Positions 39,727 to 48,948 of a stretch of 64,000 bases of DNA are shown here, one piece after another. The stretch is taken from positions 558,001 to 622,000 of the forward strand of contig NC_013891.1 in NCBI RefSeq assembly GCF_000027145.1, read 5' to 3'. The notes beneath the pieces are model-generated. The model was given only the letters and a program-made list of their open reading frames with translations. It made no database searches and was not told the origin of the DNA. Position numbers and translations under genes: made by a program. Numbering within the stretch: the stretch's first letter is position 1; every line of letters starts with the position of its first letter. The DNA comes from Listeria seeligeri serovar 1/2b str. SLCC3954. Lineage in GTDB: Bacteria; Bacillota; Bacilli; Lactobacillales; Listeriaceae.

Positions 39727-41578
39727 ATTTATCTTCATCACGTAATGGTAAATTATTTACATAACTGTCAGAGTACTGTAAAAGTTTGCGGCTCGCATCG
39801 AATTTTTTCTTCACATCACTAGATAATGCTTTGTCTGTTCCGTTGTAATTCGTTGCGGCACCGGTTTCGAAGCTTTCGTCTGGTTGGTACATGTAGGAGT
39901 CAGTGAAATAGCTTCCTTCTGGCATCGTGTAGCGCTCAGGAACATAGTTGTTAGAAGTGTTTAAGATATCTTCACCAAACATAATTTGTTCTCCAGTATC
40001 AATACCAAGCAAATTCATTACGGTCGGCATAATATCAACTTCACCGCCGACATTTTTGATTTCGCCTGGGTTTTCCATTCCTGGATAATGTAAGAAGAAT
40101 GGAATGCGGTAGTCGTCTGCTGGGTCTGCTTTTAGCTCAGTGGAACGATTAACGTATTTTTTTTGTTCTTCTGGAAGTTGATCGGTTTTAATAATATGAT
40201 GATCGCCGTAGAAAACAACTACAGAGTCATCCCAAATGCCGCTGTCTTTTAGTTTTTGAATAAAGATACCAAGTTGTTTGTCCGCATAATGAACCGCTTC
40301 GAAATAATTACCAAGCTCTGTATCTTTTAAATCACTAGGTAAATTAATTTCTTGTTTATCTTTAGGAATATCAAATGGCATATGGCTACTGACGCTAATT
40401 AACTGTGCATAGAATTTCTGGTCTTTTTTATATTGCTCTTCTAGGATCGGAAAAGCTTTGTTGTAAAGCACTTCATCACTTGGAGAAAAGCCAATAACAT
40501 CTTCATCACCAAAGAATTTTCGGTCGTAAAACTTATCGAACCCAACTGCCGGATAAAATTCATCTCGATTGTAGAAACTTGCATCATTGGTGTGGAATGT
40601 TTCTGTGGCATAATCATTTTTACCAAGCAAACGAGGCATCGACGGAATTACACGGTCTCCGTATGTTTGCGTATTCGTATAATAACCACTCGGGAAAGTC
40701 GATGTATAAACGGACCATTCCGCATCTGCAGTATTTGATTTTGAAACGGTTTGGAAAAATTTGTTGGAATACATTGTTTCGTCTTCTAAACTGTCTAATG
40801 TCGGTGTAATAGATTGACCATTAATTTTGACATTCGTTAGGTTACGTTGGAAAGATTCGAGTTGGACGATAATAAGGTTTTTTCCTTTAGCAGTTCCGAA
40901 ATAATCTGGATTTTCATTTCGATCTACGCCTTTGATATCACGGACGTTTTGCGCGGTTATATCAGCCGCTTTTACATGGTCAGAACCAGTGATTGCTGCA
41001 CTAACATTAAAAGTGAAAATCCCCATTCGTTTAGCTCGTTTGGAGTCGCTGATAATATTTTGTTGCATCATGAAATAAGTAAAGCCACTAAGAACGAGCA
41101 AAATACTAAGCGACGAAATACCATATACACGGCTTGTCAAACGGAAAGACGGGAAGTCATGGCCTTTTTTAATATTCCAGTAAAGGATAAATGGCAATAA
41201 AATAATATCAATAATATAAAGCCAGTCAGTTCCGTTTAATAAGCTGGTAGCACTTGTTTTCACTACACCAACTTCACCAATTAAGGAGAAACTATGGTAA
41301 GTAGGGATTTCGTTGTAAAAACGAGCGTAAAGAACGCAAATAAGCATTAAAACCCCGACAAATAGTGACATTCCAGCATACCAATAAACATGCGAACGAA
41401 CTGGGGCGAATAAGTGAATCAGCCCAAGAATTAGTACAATGAAAAGCAAGTCCATTCCGAGCGCTAGGAAATTTGGCGTTTTGAAAATTTGAAAATAGGC
41501 AAAAGTAAACTTACCAACAATTAATAAAAAATAAAATAAAATCAACTGAATTCCTCTTTCTAGCATGCTTTGTGGCAA
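39725..41578 (-). CDS. ltaP: lipoteichoic acid synthase family protein (LTA primase, LtaP-like)
   Basis: A 617-residue protein with five N-terminal membrane helices and an extracellular sulfatase-fold domain from about residue 215. Visible catalytic parts are NLIIVQLESFQ (metal-binding Glu), SKSNTADAEW (catalytic Thr), FYGDHHII (metal-binding Asp/His) and HYADKQLG. L. monocytogenes has two such enzymes, LtaS and the primase LtaP, which adds the first glycerolphosphate to the glycolipid anchor. Position between the transaldolase and an amino acid permease matches LtaP, and that assignment rests on gene order. The start is uncertain: TTG 41578 or ATG 41566, neither with an ideally spaced ribosome site. 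Confidence 0.88.
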   Translation of the reverse strand: MPQSMLERGIQLILFYFLLIVGKFTFAYFQIFKTPNFLALGMDLLFIVLILGLIHLFAPVRSHVYWYAGMSLFVGVLMLICVLYARFYNEIPTYHSFSLIGEVGVVKTSATSLLNGTDWLYIIDIILLPFILYWNIKKGHDFPSFRLTSRVYGISSLSILLVLSGFTYFMMQQNIISDSKRAKRMGIFTFNVSAAITGSDHVKAADITAQNVRDIKGVDRNENPDYFGTAKGKNLIIVQLESFQRNLTNVKINGQSITPTLDSLEDETMYSNKFFQTVSKSNTADAEWSVYTSTFPSGYYTNTQTYGDRVIPSMPRLLGKNDYATETFHTNDASFYNRDEFYPAVGFDKFYDRKFFGDEDVIGFSPSDEVLYNKAFPILEEQYKKDQKFYAQLISVSSHMPFDIPKDKQEINLPSDLKDTELGNYFEAVHYADKQLGIFIQKLKDSGIWDDSVVVFYGDHHIIKTDQLPEEQKKYVNRSTELKADPADDYRIPFFLHYPGMENPGEIKNVGGEVDIMPTVMNLLGIDTGEQIMFGEDILNTSNNYVPERYTMPEGSYFTDSYMYQPDESFETGAATNYNGTDKALSSDVKKKFDASRKLLQYSDSYVNNLPLRDEDK

Positions 41579-41719
41579 ATATGCACAAATCCATTCCTTC
41601 TAATTTTAGCTTATGCGAGCAAACAGTGCAAATCATGAAAGATGATTCTGATATATTTGGGTAATAGGTTCTACTTTAGTGCAGATTGATTAGAATTTGT
41701 ACCTTTTTTCACAAAACTA

Positions 41720-41748
41720 TTGACCTTTAAAGCGTAAAAGTATATTAT
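41720..41748 (+). promoter_or_regulatory. SigA promoter of the amino acid permease
   Basis: TTGACC and TATTAT are separated by 17 bases, 31 bases before the start codon. Confidence 0.65.
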
Positions 41749-41779
41749 TTGATAAGATTGTAAAAAGGTAGGAGAAAAA

Positions 41780-43171
41780 ATGAATTCATTATTTAGAAAA
41801 AAGCCATTGAACGATTTACTGCATAATAAAAGCGGCAGTACACATTTAAAGCAAACACTTGGAGCTTTTGATTTAACTTTGCTTGGTGTTGGAGCAATTG
41901 TTGGAACGGGAATATTTATTTTACCTGGAACGGTTGCTGCGAAAAGCGCGGGACCAGCGATTATCTTTTCTTTTGTGATTGCGGCAATTGTTTGTGCGAT
42001 CGCAGCAATGTGTTATTCTGAGTTTGCTTCCAGCGTACCGGTTGCAGGGAGCGCTTATACATATGGCTACGTGGTTTTTGGAGAGTTAATTGGTTGGTTG
42101 CTTGGTTGGGCACTTATTTTAGAATACGGGCTTGCTGTTGCTTCTGTTGCGAGTGGTTGGTCTTCTTATTTAAATGCTTTGCTTTCAGGTTTCCATATTA
42201 CCATTCCGAAAGCTGTATCTGGGCCTTTTAATCCAGAACTAGGTACATTTATTAATTTACCAGCAATTTTCATCGTATTAATCATCGCTTTTTTATTAAC
42301 ACTTGGAATAAAGGAGTCAACGAGAGTAAATACGATTATGGTAGCTCTCAAAGTTGGCGTCATTTTATTATTCTTAGTGGTTGGCGTGTTTTATGTGAAA
42401 CCAGATAATTGGCAACCGTTCATGCCGTATGGAATAAGTGGTGTGATGAACGGGGCGGCATTAGTATTTTTTGCTTACTTAGGTTTTGATGCAGTTTCTT
42501 CCGCGGCAGAAGAAGTGAAAAACCCACAGCGAACGATGCCGATTGGAATTATTGGTTCATTGTTAATCTGTACGGTATTGTATGTAGCTGTTTCGGCTGT
42601 TTTAACGGGAATGGTTCCATATACGGATTTAAATGTAACGGATCCGGTGGCGTATGCACTTCAAGTTATTCATCAAGATTGGGTGGCAGGAATTGTGTCA
42701 CTTGGAGCAGTAATTGGGATGATTACAGTTATTTTAGTTATGAGCTACGGGGCAACACGCTTGATTTTTGCGATGGGGCGTGACGGTTTATTACCAAAAG
42801 TATTAGCAGAAATTAGTGAAAAACACCATACACCTGTTAAAAACACATGGATTTTTGCGGTGGTTGTAGCGATTATCAGTGGTCTTGTGCCGCTCGATAA
42901 GTTAGCGGAACTGGTGAACATCGGTACATTGCTTGCCTTTATGATGGTATCAATTGGAATTATCTTCTTACGCAAAAACAAATCGATTCAACAAAGCGGT
43001 TTTAAAGTGCCATTTTATCCAGTTTTACCAATTATTTCTTTCTTATTATGTGCATTTTTAATTAGCCGTTTGTCCGTTCATACGTGGATTTCCTGTGGCA
43101 TTTGGTTTGTTATTGGTTTAATTGTTTATTTCGTTTATGGACGAAAACATAGTGAGTTATCTGATAAATAA
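41780..43171 (+). CDS. APC-family amino acid permease (cationic amino acid transporter type)
   Basis: A 463-residue transporter with 12 hydrophobic segments. The first helix contains the APC signature GVGAIVGTGIFILPG, and helix 2-3 reads SFVIAAIVCAIAAMCYSEFASSVPVAGSAYTY, which is highly characteristic. LGFDAVSSAAEEVKNPQRTMPIGI marks helix 6 and the following loop. It resembles the YfnA/CAT-type proton-coupled amino acid permeases. Substrate cannot be inferred. It has a good promoter of its own; AGGAG is about 6 bases from ATG 41780. Confidence 0.92.
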   Translation: MNSLFRKKPLNDLLHNKSGSTHLKQTLGAFDLTLLGVGAIVGTGIFILPGTVAAKSAGPAIIFSFVIAAIVCAIAAMCYSEFASSVPVAGSAYTYGYVVFGELIGWLLGWALILEYGLAVASVASGWSSYLNALLSGFHITIPKAVSGPFNPELGTFINLPAIFIVLIIAFLLTLGIKESTRVNTIMVALKVGVILLFLVVGVFYVKPDNWQPFMPYGISGVMNGAALVFFAYLGFDAVSSAAEEVKNPQRTMPIGIIGSLLICTVLYVAVSAVLTGMVPYTDLNVTDPVAYALQVIHQDWVAGIVSLGAVIGMITVILVMSYGATRLIFAMGRDGLLPKVLAEISEKHHTPVKNTWIFAVVVAIISGLVPLDKLAELVNIGTLLAFMMVSIGIIFLRKNKSIQQSGFKVPFYPVLPIISFLLCAFLISRLSVHTWISCGIWFVIGLIVYFVYGRKHSELSDK

Positions 43172-43204
43172 TTAACTTACTTTTTGTAAGTCGTTTCATT
43201 GGAA

Positions 43205-43218
43205 AAGGAACGTTCCTT
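43205..43218 (+). promoter_or_regulatory. perfect 14-bp palindrome upstream of the glyoxalase gene
   Basis: AAGGAACGTTCCTT is a complete palindrome in the 88-bp gap before the glyoxalase gene. It is likely an operator half of a pair with the site at 43223; the binding protein is unknown. Confidence 0.55.
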
Positions 43219-43222
43219 ATGT

Positions 43223-43240
43223 TGTAATGAATGTATTACA
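43223..43240 (+). promoter_or_regulatory. perfect 6-6-6 inverted repeat overlapping the glyoxalase -10
   Basis: TGTAAT-GAATGT-ATTACA lies so that its right arm overlaps a TACAAT -10 element (43237-43242). A dimeric repressor such as a MarR- or TetR-type protein could bind here. Confidence 0.6.
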
Positions 43241-43259
43241 ATAAAAGGAGCGTTTTTAC

Positions 43260-44099
43260 ATGGAGAAAATAAATGAGATGATGCGGCTTGGGGAAGTTGT
43301 TTTGAATGTTGGTCATTTAGAAGAGATGGCTGGTTTTTACCAAGAAGTAATTGGTTTAACTTTGCTTGAGAAAAATGAGCGGGTAGTTCGGCTTGGTGTT
43401 AGTGGATCAAATGAGGCATTGCTTGTACTGCAAAAAATAGATAATGCTGTTGTGCCAGAAGTTCCTCGGATTGGGCTCTTCCACACAGCTTTTCTTTTGC
43501 CAACGAGAGAAAATTTAGCGGATGTGTTAGTTCATTTGATAAAATCTGGTTATCCAATTGATGGAGCAGGCGATCATGCTTATAGTGAGGCACTTTATTT
43601 ACATGATATTGAAGGAAACGGTATTGAAATATATGCCGACCGGGCGAAAACTGACTGGATGCGTGATGCAGAAGGAAATTTACCAATGGTTACCGAAGAA
43701 GTGGATGTGGACGGATTACTGAAAATAGCTACAGGAGAAGCTTTTACCGAGATGCCAGTTGGAACGAAAATTGGTCATGTTCATTTGCAGGTTTCGGATG
43801 TTGATAAGGCAGAGCAGTTTTATCGTCGTGCACTTGGCCTAAATTTAACAACGGCAATTCCCTCAGCACGTTTTTTTGCCGCAGGGGATTATCATCATCA
43901 TATTGGAACGAATATGTGGGCGGGTAGAAATCTTCAAAATCGCCAAGAACAAGAAGTTGGGCTTGCTTGGTTTACAATTATCACACCCGATAAAGAAGCG
44001 ATAAGCAAGCAATTAGAAGAACAAGGGTACCAAGTGAATCGTTTTGAAAAGACGATTTCTGTTGTAGATTCGAATGGGATTATGATTCATTTTAAATAA
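43260..44099 (+). CDS. two-domain glyoxalase/dioxygenase (VOC) superfamily protein, CatE-like
   Basis: A 279-residue protein made of two vicinal-oxygen-chelate modules. The first runs from RLGEVVLNVGHLEEMAGFYQ to EGNGIEIYADR and the second from KIGHVHLQVSDVDKAEQFYR to VVDSNGIMIHF. Metal ligands expected for this class are visible: the His in GHVHLQV, the His in YHHHIGTN and the Glu in GIEIYAD. This is the layout of catechol-2,3-dioxygenase-like proteins (CatE/YfiE). Two perfect palindromes just upstream point to ligand-controlled expression, which fits an aromatic or quinone detoxification role (inference). Confidence 0.88.
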   Translation: MEKINEMMRLGEVVLNVGHLEEMAGFYQEVIGLTLLEKNERVVRLGVSGSNEALLVLQKIDNAVVPEVPRIGLFHTAFLLPTRENLADVLVHLIKSGYPIDGAGDHAYSEALYLHDIEGNGIEIYADRAKTDWMRDAEGNLPMVTEEVDVDGLLKIATGEAFTEMPVGTKIGHVHLQVSDVDKAEQFYRRALGLNLTTAIPSARFFAAGDYHHHIGTNMWAGRNLQNRQEQEVGLAWFTIITPDKEAISKQLEEQGYQVNRFEKTISVVDSNGIMIHFK

Positions 44100-44100
44100 A

Positions 44101-44143
44101 AAAAAACTGTTTAAGCGGAAAATGAGCTTAAACAGTTTTTTGA
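44101..44143. terminator. bidirectional terminator between convergent genes
   Basis: A 16-bp stem (AAAAAACTGTTTAAGC / GCTTAAACAGTTTTTT) has a 9-base loop. Confidence 0.88.
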
Positions 44144-44182
44144 TACGATATTAAGGGAAAGGATAGATTAGTGTGGTTTTTT

Positions 44183-44467
44183 TTAATGCCTTCTTTGCAT
44201 CGTTTTCTTCAGAAGCCAGTTGCTTGATCCAAAAATGGTTTGGAGAATGAGGAAAATTCCAATTCCAAGATTTAAGTAAGAAAGAGCTAGTGCGGCATTT
44301 TCTGGAAAAGCGCTTTGTACAGCGAGAAAAGTTAAAAAGAAGCCACTGTTGGCACAAAATGCTATCCAAAACCAAGACAAGCCACTAAGTTTACTTACTA
44401 CAAAAGAAAGGCCAAACATAATTGCTGCTAAGATAAGCCCTGTTACTATCATCGACATAAATTCCAT
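44183..44467 (-). CDS. small membrane protein with three helices
   Basis: A 94-residue hydrophobic protein (MEFMSMIVTGLILAAIMFGL..., WFWIAFCANSGFFLTFLAV, LNLGIGIFLILQTIFG), ending in a basic tail (LLKKTMQRRH). ATG 44467 is preferred, because AAGGAG lies 8 bases before it while the earlier ATG (44473) is only 2 bases from that site. It diverges from the CorA-like gene, sharing a 97-bp gap that holds an 18-bp AT palindrome. No family is recognised. Confidence 0.65.
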   Translation of the reverse strand: MEFMSMIVTGLILAAIMFGLSFVVSKLSGLSWFWIAFCANSGFFLTFLAVQSAFPENAALALSYLNLGIGIFLILQTIFGSSNWLLKKTMQRRH

Positions 44468-44493
44468 TTTCATCGCTCCTTTGTCACAAATGA

Positions 44494-44511
44494 ATTATTA
44501 TTAATAATAAT
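44494..44511. promoter_or_regulatory. perfect 18-bp AT palindrome in the divergent intergenic region
   Basis: ATTATTATTAATAATAAT is fully symmetrical and lies between the start of the small membrane protein and corA-like genes. It could be an operator for both, or a low-complexity coincidence. Confidence 0.35.
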
Positions 44512-44564
44512 GTAACATAAATGAAATATTTTGTAAAGAAAATACAAAGAGAGGAGATTCATAG

Positions 44565-45515
44565 ATGATTGAATTTTTTAAAACAACCAATGAAAAAATG
44601 GAGCAACTTTCGTCTTTGGAAGAAGGCTGCTGGGTCAAAGTAACTGCTCCGACTGAAGAAGAAATCGAGCGTCTAAGTAAAGAAATGGATGTTCCAAAAC
44701 CTTATATTTTAGATGCGCTTGATTCAGAAGAACGTTCTAGAATAGAATTAAAACGAGCAGAAGAGGATGTTAGACATTCTTTAGTTATTGTCGACTGCCC
44801 TTATGAATCAGAGGATGAGTTAGGCTACGCGATGTATGAAACACTTCCGATTGGCATTGTTCTAACTAGAAGCCACCTTGTAACGATATCTTTACAGGAC
44901 TTGCCAATCTTGGAGGATGTGCGCTCTATGAAGTTAGAAGTGTACGATACAACCAATCACAAGCAATTTTTGCTAAAATTATTATATGCTGTTTCTTATT
45001 ATTACCTCAAATATCTAAATCAAATCATCAAACAGACAAATAATTTAGAAATACAGATTAAACAATCAATGAAAAACGAGCAGCTCTATGCGTTTATGGC
45101 TGTTCAGAAAAGTTTAGTTTTTTTTGCAACAGCGCTTCAATCGAACAAAGCAATTCTTGATAAAATGGAAGATGTGGAACATTTTATGCAACAAGAAGAG
45201 AATCATGATTTACTTAGAGATGTTATTATTGAAAATAAACAAGCGATTGCAATGACGGATACATACACGCAAATTATTAGCGGGATGTCGGATGTGTTTT
45301 CCTCAGTCATTTCAAATAACTTAAACATTGTTATGAAATTTTTAACTTCTTTTACGATTATTTTATCTTTACCGACGATTGTAGCGAGTGTTTATGGGAT
45401 GAATATCAAGCTACCGTTTATGCACAATGATCACGCATTTGCACTTATTCTTTTATTTACGCTATTAATTACGACGGGTGTAACAGTGATTTTTTGGCGT
45501 AGAAAATACTTTTAA
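44565..45515 (+). CDS. CorA-family divalent cation transporter
   Basis: A 316-residue protein with the CorA layout: a long cytoplasmic N-terminal domain, an extended helix, and two C-terminal membrane helices. The essential GMN pore motif is present in VYGMNIKLPF at the end of the first membrane helix. The second helix is ALILLFTLLITTGVTVIFW. CorA channels take up Mg2+ and in some cases Co2+ or Zn2+. It is followed after 25 bp by a GntR-type regulator and may be transcribed with it. The ribosome site is GAGAGGAG. Confidence 0.9.
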   Translation: MIEFFKTTNEKMEQLSSLEEGCWVKVTAPTEEEIERLSKEMDVPKPYILDALDSEERSRIELKRAEEDVRHSLVIVDCPYESEDELGYAMYETLPIGIVLTRSHLVTISLQDLPILEDVRSMKLEVYDTTNHKQFLLKLLYAVSYYYLKYLNQIIKQTNNLEIQIKQSMKNEQLYAFMAVQKSLVFFATALQSNKAILDKMEDVEHFMQQEENHDLLRDVIIENKQAIAMTDTYTQIISGMSDVFSSVISNNLNIVMKFLTSFTIILSLPTIVASVYGMNIKLPFMHNDHAFALILLFTLLITTGVTVIFWRRKYF

Positions 45516-45540
45516 AAATAGAGAAAACGGGGGAACGAGC

Positions 45541-46182
45541 ATGGAAAAACAAACATACGAAAAATTAGCATATTATACAATCAAAGAAAAGATTCTCAGT
45601 GGAAAGCTTCGTGTGGGGGAACACATATCAGAAGCGGGTATTGCAAAAGAATTATCTATTAGCCGAACTCCAGTCAGAAAAGCGATTGCAGTGTTGGTTT
45701 CAGAGGAATTAATTGAGTATGAATTGAACCGTGGAGCGATCGTCATCGAAAGCAGTATGAGTGCCGGTCGTTTTATTGAACTATTAGAAATGGGAGAAAT
45801 TCTTATTATCCAAACAATCGACAAATGCAAAAATAAAAATCTCACCTACAAACCAGAAAAAGGCAACGAAATACTAAAAGAAATGCGACAAATACAAAAA
45901 GAAGAAGAAGTTGATTTGTATTTAACATTACTTTCCAAATGGCTACTTCAATTTATTTCACAGTTGGGCAATATTTATGCAGAAGATACTGTCCGGAAAA
46001 TGAAGCGTGATTTCTTTAATAAAGCGCAAAAAGATATTAAAATGATACCAGTACTTTTGGAAGACGAAACGCTGGAATGTATAGATCAATTAACAAGTCA
46101 TATGGTAGCAAAAGAACATGATGAAGCAAAAGAGGTAACGAAAAGATTAGTAAACTTGTATATCATTCGTACATTTAGATAG
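45541..46182 (+). CDS. GntR/FadR-like transcription regulator
   Basis: A 213-residue regulator. The N-terminal winged helix is typical of GntR (YTIKEKILSGKLRVGEHISE, then GIAKELSISRTPVRKAIAVLVSEELIEYE). The C-terminal helical domain (about 140 residues) resembles the FCD ligand-binding domain but lacks the usual Asp/His metal ligands that I can identify. It lies between corA-like and the YhgE/Pip-like gene. A similar regulator (48949) sits on the other side of that gene, so both may act on it. The effector is unknown. Confidence 0.85.
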   Translation: MEKQTYEKLAYYTIKEKILSGKLRVGEHISEAGIAKELSISRTPVRKAIAVLVSEELIEYELNRGAIVIESSMSAGRFIELLEMGEILIIQTIDKCKNKNLTYKPEKGNEILKEMRQIQKEEEVDLYLTLLSKWLLQFISQLGNIYAEDTVRKMKRDFFNKAQKDIKMIPVLLEDETLECIDQLTSHMVAKEHDEAKEVTKRLVNLYIIRTFR

Positions 46183-46213
46183 GTTTATCTTAAAAAAATA
46201 GGAGGTGCTTTTG

Positions 46214-48904
46214 ATGCGGAAAGTATACGAAATTTTTATTTTAGACTGGCGCCGCTTATTTAAAGCGCCTTTAGCATTATTATTAGTTATCGCATTGATT
46301 ATTTTACCATCATTATACGCTTGGTTTAACATCGAGGCACTCTGGGATCCTTACTCAAATACATCGGGGATTAAAGTAGCGGTTTCGATTGACGATGAAG
46401 GAGCGGAAGTTGATGTACCAGGAACTAAGCCGCAGCAAATAAATGTCGGAAATCAACTAAAAGAAACCCTTAAGAAAAACGACAAACTAGGATGGACTTT
46501 CGTTAGTCAAAAAGAAGCTGAAAAAGGCGTGAAAAGCGGGAAGTACTATGCTGCGATACATATTCCGAAAGACTTTTCAGAAGATATGGTTTCGGTTGTA
46601 AATGACAATGTCAAAAAACCAACGATCGATTATTATGTTAACGAAAAAATCAATGCAATCGCACCAAAAATGACAGAAAGCGGAGCGACAACGATTGTAA
46701 ACCAAATCAGTTCAGAATTTGTTGAGACCGTTAGTAAATCAGTTTTGGAAGAGTTTAACAAAGCTGGCATTGACCTTGAAAACGAACTTCCAACGATTAG
46801 ACGCTTAAAAACAAAAGTCTTCCAAGTACAAGATGCTTTACCTGAAATCAAAAAAATGGGTGCCGAAGCCGTTAAAATCGAAGGGAAACTCCCAGAACTG
46901 AAAGCAAAAGCAAATCAAGTCGTGGAGCTAAACAAAAAAATCCCTGAATTAAATAATGCGACTGAAAATGTGTTGTTAGTAGAGCAACAATTGCCGAAAA
47001 TAGATCAGCTTGGACAAGATATTTTAGTATTGCAAAAGAAAATCCCTGAAATTAAACAAATCGCTTCATCAGTAAAAGAAGTGGATGAAAACTTCGGGAC
47101 GATTAAAAAAACAGTCAACGATGCAGTAGATGAATCCGGAAAAGCGCTAGATGTGATTGATGGTGCGATGGGGGCGATTCCGACAGTCCAAAAAATTGCC
47201 CAAAACGGTAGTGGATACGTCGATAAAGTAACCGATTTTGCCGATGAAATTAATCGTTCATTTGACACCTTAGCGCCAGCAATCAAACAAAATCTAACTT
47301 TAATGAAACAAATGGCGGACAATATTTATCAAGTCACCGAAGCAATCAAAAATGGTTCCATCAGTTCGGACCAAGCAATCGCTGAATTAAAGAAAATGGA
47401 GCAAGATATTGATTCATTACAACAGATGATTACACAACAAACCGAGACGTTAGAAAGTTTAAACGAAACTTTACCAAATAAACCATTTACTGATTTGATT
47501 GCGAACTTAAAAACCATCAATTCAGAATTAAGCGCACAAAAAACAACCATCACAAAAATCCGCACGCAGCTTGAAAACGGCGAACAACCAGCAGAAGAAC
47601 TTTTAAATACACTGAATGCCCAAGCAAAAACGGTTAGTGATAAATTACAACAGATTTTAGCTAATTATGATACTGAAATTGTTCCTAAAATAAAAGCCGG
47701 CTTAAATCAAATTCAAGGTGATTTAAAAGATAGCCAAAAACTGCTTCAAAACTTACAAGCAAAAATCCCGGAAATCACGCAAGTTTTAAAAGACTCAAGA
47801 AAAACGCTTCAAACCGGTCAAACCTATTTAAAAGAATTCCAAGCGCGTCTACCTGAAATTCAGAAAACGTTAGATGACGCGACCCAAGTGATTGATACCA
47901 AACTTGATACAATTATTGTCGGTATTAATGAAGCAGCAGATTTTTACCAAAATGATTATCCGAATGTAAAAGCGAACATTAAAAAAGCGGCTGACTTTAT
48001 TCGAAATGATTTGCCAGGATTAGAAAAAGAAATCAACCAAGCTTCTAATCTGATTCAAGAAAAAATGCCAGAATTCGAAAAAGCAGTAACAATTGCTGCA
48101 AATCTATCACGCGAAGAATTACCAGAATTTGAAAAAGCGATTAATAACGCGGCAAATAAAATTACTGATTTTGATAAAAATTATGATTTGCAAAGTATCA
48201 TTAAAATGCTGCGAAATGATGCAGATAAGGATAGTTCGTTTATTGCAAATCCAGTTAGTTTAAAAGAAACAAGCTACTATCCGATTCCAAACTATGGTTC
48301 CGCTAGCTCACCATTTTATACAGCACTTTGTTTATGGGTGGGTGCACTGCTACTTATTTCGCTTTTACGAGTAGATGTAGAGGTTCCAGCTGGGATTTTT
48401 AATCATTATCACCGGTACTTTGGTCGATTGTTGACGTTCTTATCCATTGGTTTAATGCAGGCAGTTATCGTGACACTAGGGAACATTTTCTTACTTGGTG
48501 TATCTATTGCCGAGCCACTGCTACACGTGCTCTTTAGTATGTTTATCAGCGTTGTCTTTATGACGATTGTTTATACGCTGGTGTCATTATTCAATAACGT
48601 CGGAAAAGGAATTGCGATTATCCTACTGGTGTTGCAAATTTCTGGAGCTGGCGGGAACTTTCCGATTCAAGTTTCTCCACCATTTTTCCAAGCAATTTAT
48701 CCGTTCTTACCATTTACGTATGCGGTTAGCTTAATTCGGGAAAGTGTGGGTGGATTATATATGCCAACTGTGTGGCTTGATATCAGTGTCTTAGCTGGTT
48801 TTGCAATCTTATTCATTGCTATCGGCGTATTACTCAAAAAACCACTAGATAAAGTTATTCCAAAGCTATCTGAAAAAGCGAAACGAAGCAAGCTTATTCA
48901 TTAA
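46214..48904 (+). CDS. YhgE/Pip-domain membrane protein (ABC-2-like) with large extracellular coiled coil
   Basis: An 896-residue protein. The N-terminal helix RLFKAPLALLLVIALIILPSLYAWFN leads into the Pip N-terminal domain (..GIKVAVSIDDEG..). A long extracellular coiled coil (about residues 185-650) contains recurrent LPEI/LPEL/IPEI/IPEL steps (for example KKIPELNNATENVLL). Six C-terminal helices follow, similar to ABC-2 permeases (GALLLISLLRVDVE... to AILFIAIGVLLKKPL). The family includes phage infection protein and EsaA-like proteins that shape the envelope or aid export. The true start is ATG 46214 with AGGAGG 8 bases upstream. It is flanked by two GntR-like regulators on the same strand. 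Confidence 0.85.
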   Translation: MRKVYEIFILDWRRLFKAPLALLLVIALIILPSLYAWFNIEALWDPYSNTSGIKVAVSIDDEGAEVDVPGTKPQQINVGNQLKETLKKNDKLGWTFVSQKEAEKGVKSGKYYAAIHIPKDFSEDMVSVVNDNVKKPTIDYYVNEKINAIAPKMTESGATTIVNQISSEFVETVSKSVLEEFNKAGIDLENELPTIRRLKTKVFQVQDALPEIKKMGAEAVKIEGKLPELKAKANQVVELNKKIPELNNATENVLLVEQQLPKIDQLGQDILVLQKKIPEIKQIASSVKEVDENFGTIKKTVNDAVDESGKALDVIDGAMGAIPTVQKIAQNGSGYVDKVTDFADEINRSFDTLAPAIKQNLTLMKQMADNIYQVTEAIKNGSISSDQAIAELKKMEQDIDSLQQMITQQTETLESLNETLPNKPFTDLIANLKTINSELSAQKTTITKIRTQLENGEQPAEELLNTLNAQAKTVSDKLQQILANYDTEIVPKIKAGLNQIQGDLKDSQKLLQNLQAKIPEITQVLKDSRKTLQTGQTYLKEFQARLPEIQKTLDDATQVIDTKLDTIIVGINEAADFYQNDYPNVKANIKKAADFIRNDLPGLEKEINQASNLIQEKMPEFEKAVTIAANLSREELPEFEKAINNAANKITDFDKNYDLQSIIKMLRNDADKDSSFIANPVSLKETSYYPIPNYGSASSPFYTALCLWVGALLLISLLRVDVEVPAGIFNHYHRYFGRLLTFLSIGLMQAVIVTLGNIFLLGVSIAEPLLHVLFSMFISVVFMTIVYTLVSLFNNVGKGIAIILLVLQISGAGGNFPIQVSPPFFQAIYPFLPFTYAVSLIRESVGGLYMPTVWLDISVLAGFAILFIAIGVLLKKPLDKVIPKLSEKAKRSKLIH

Positions 48905-48948
48905 AAATAGTTCTATGGTATAATTACGAGCAGCAAGGAGGCAAACTC

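Noticed and set aside
40847-41200. Plus-strand frame of 117 residues within the ltaP gene
   Set aside because: It is a shadow frame of the well-supported LTA synthase family gene on the other strand.
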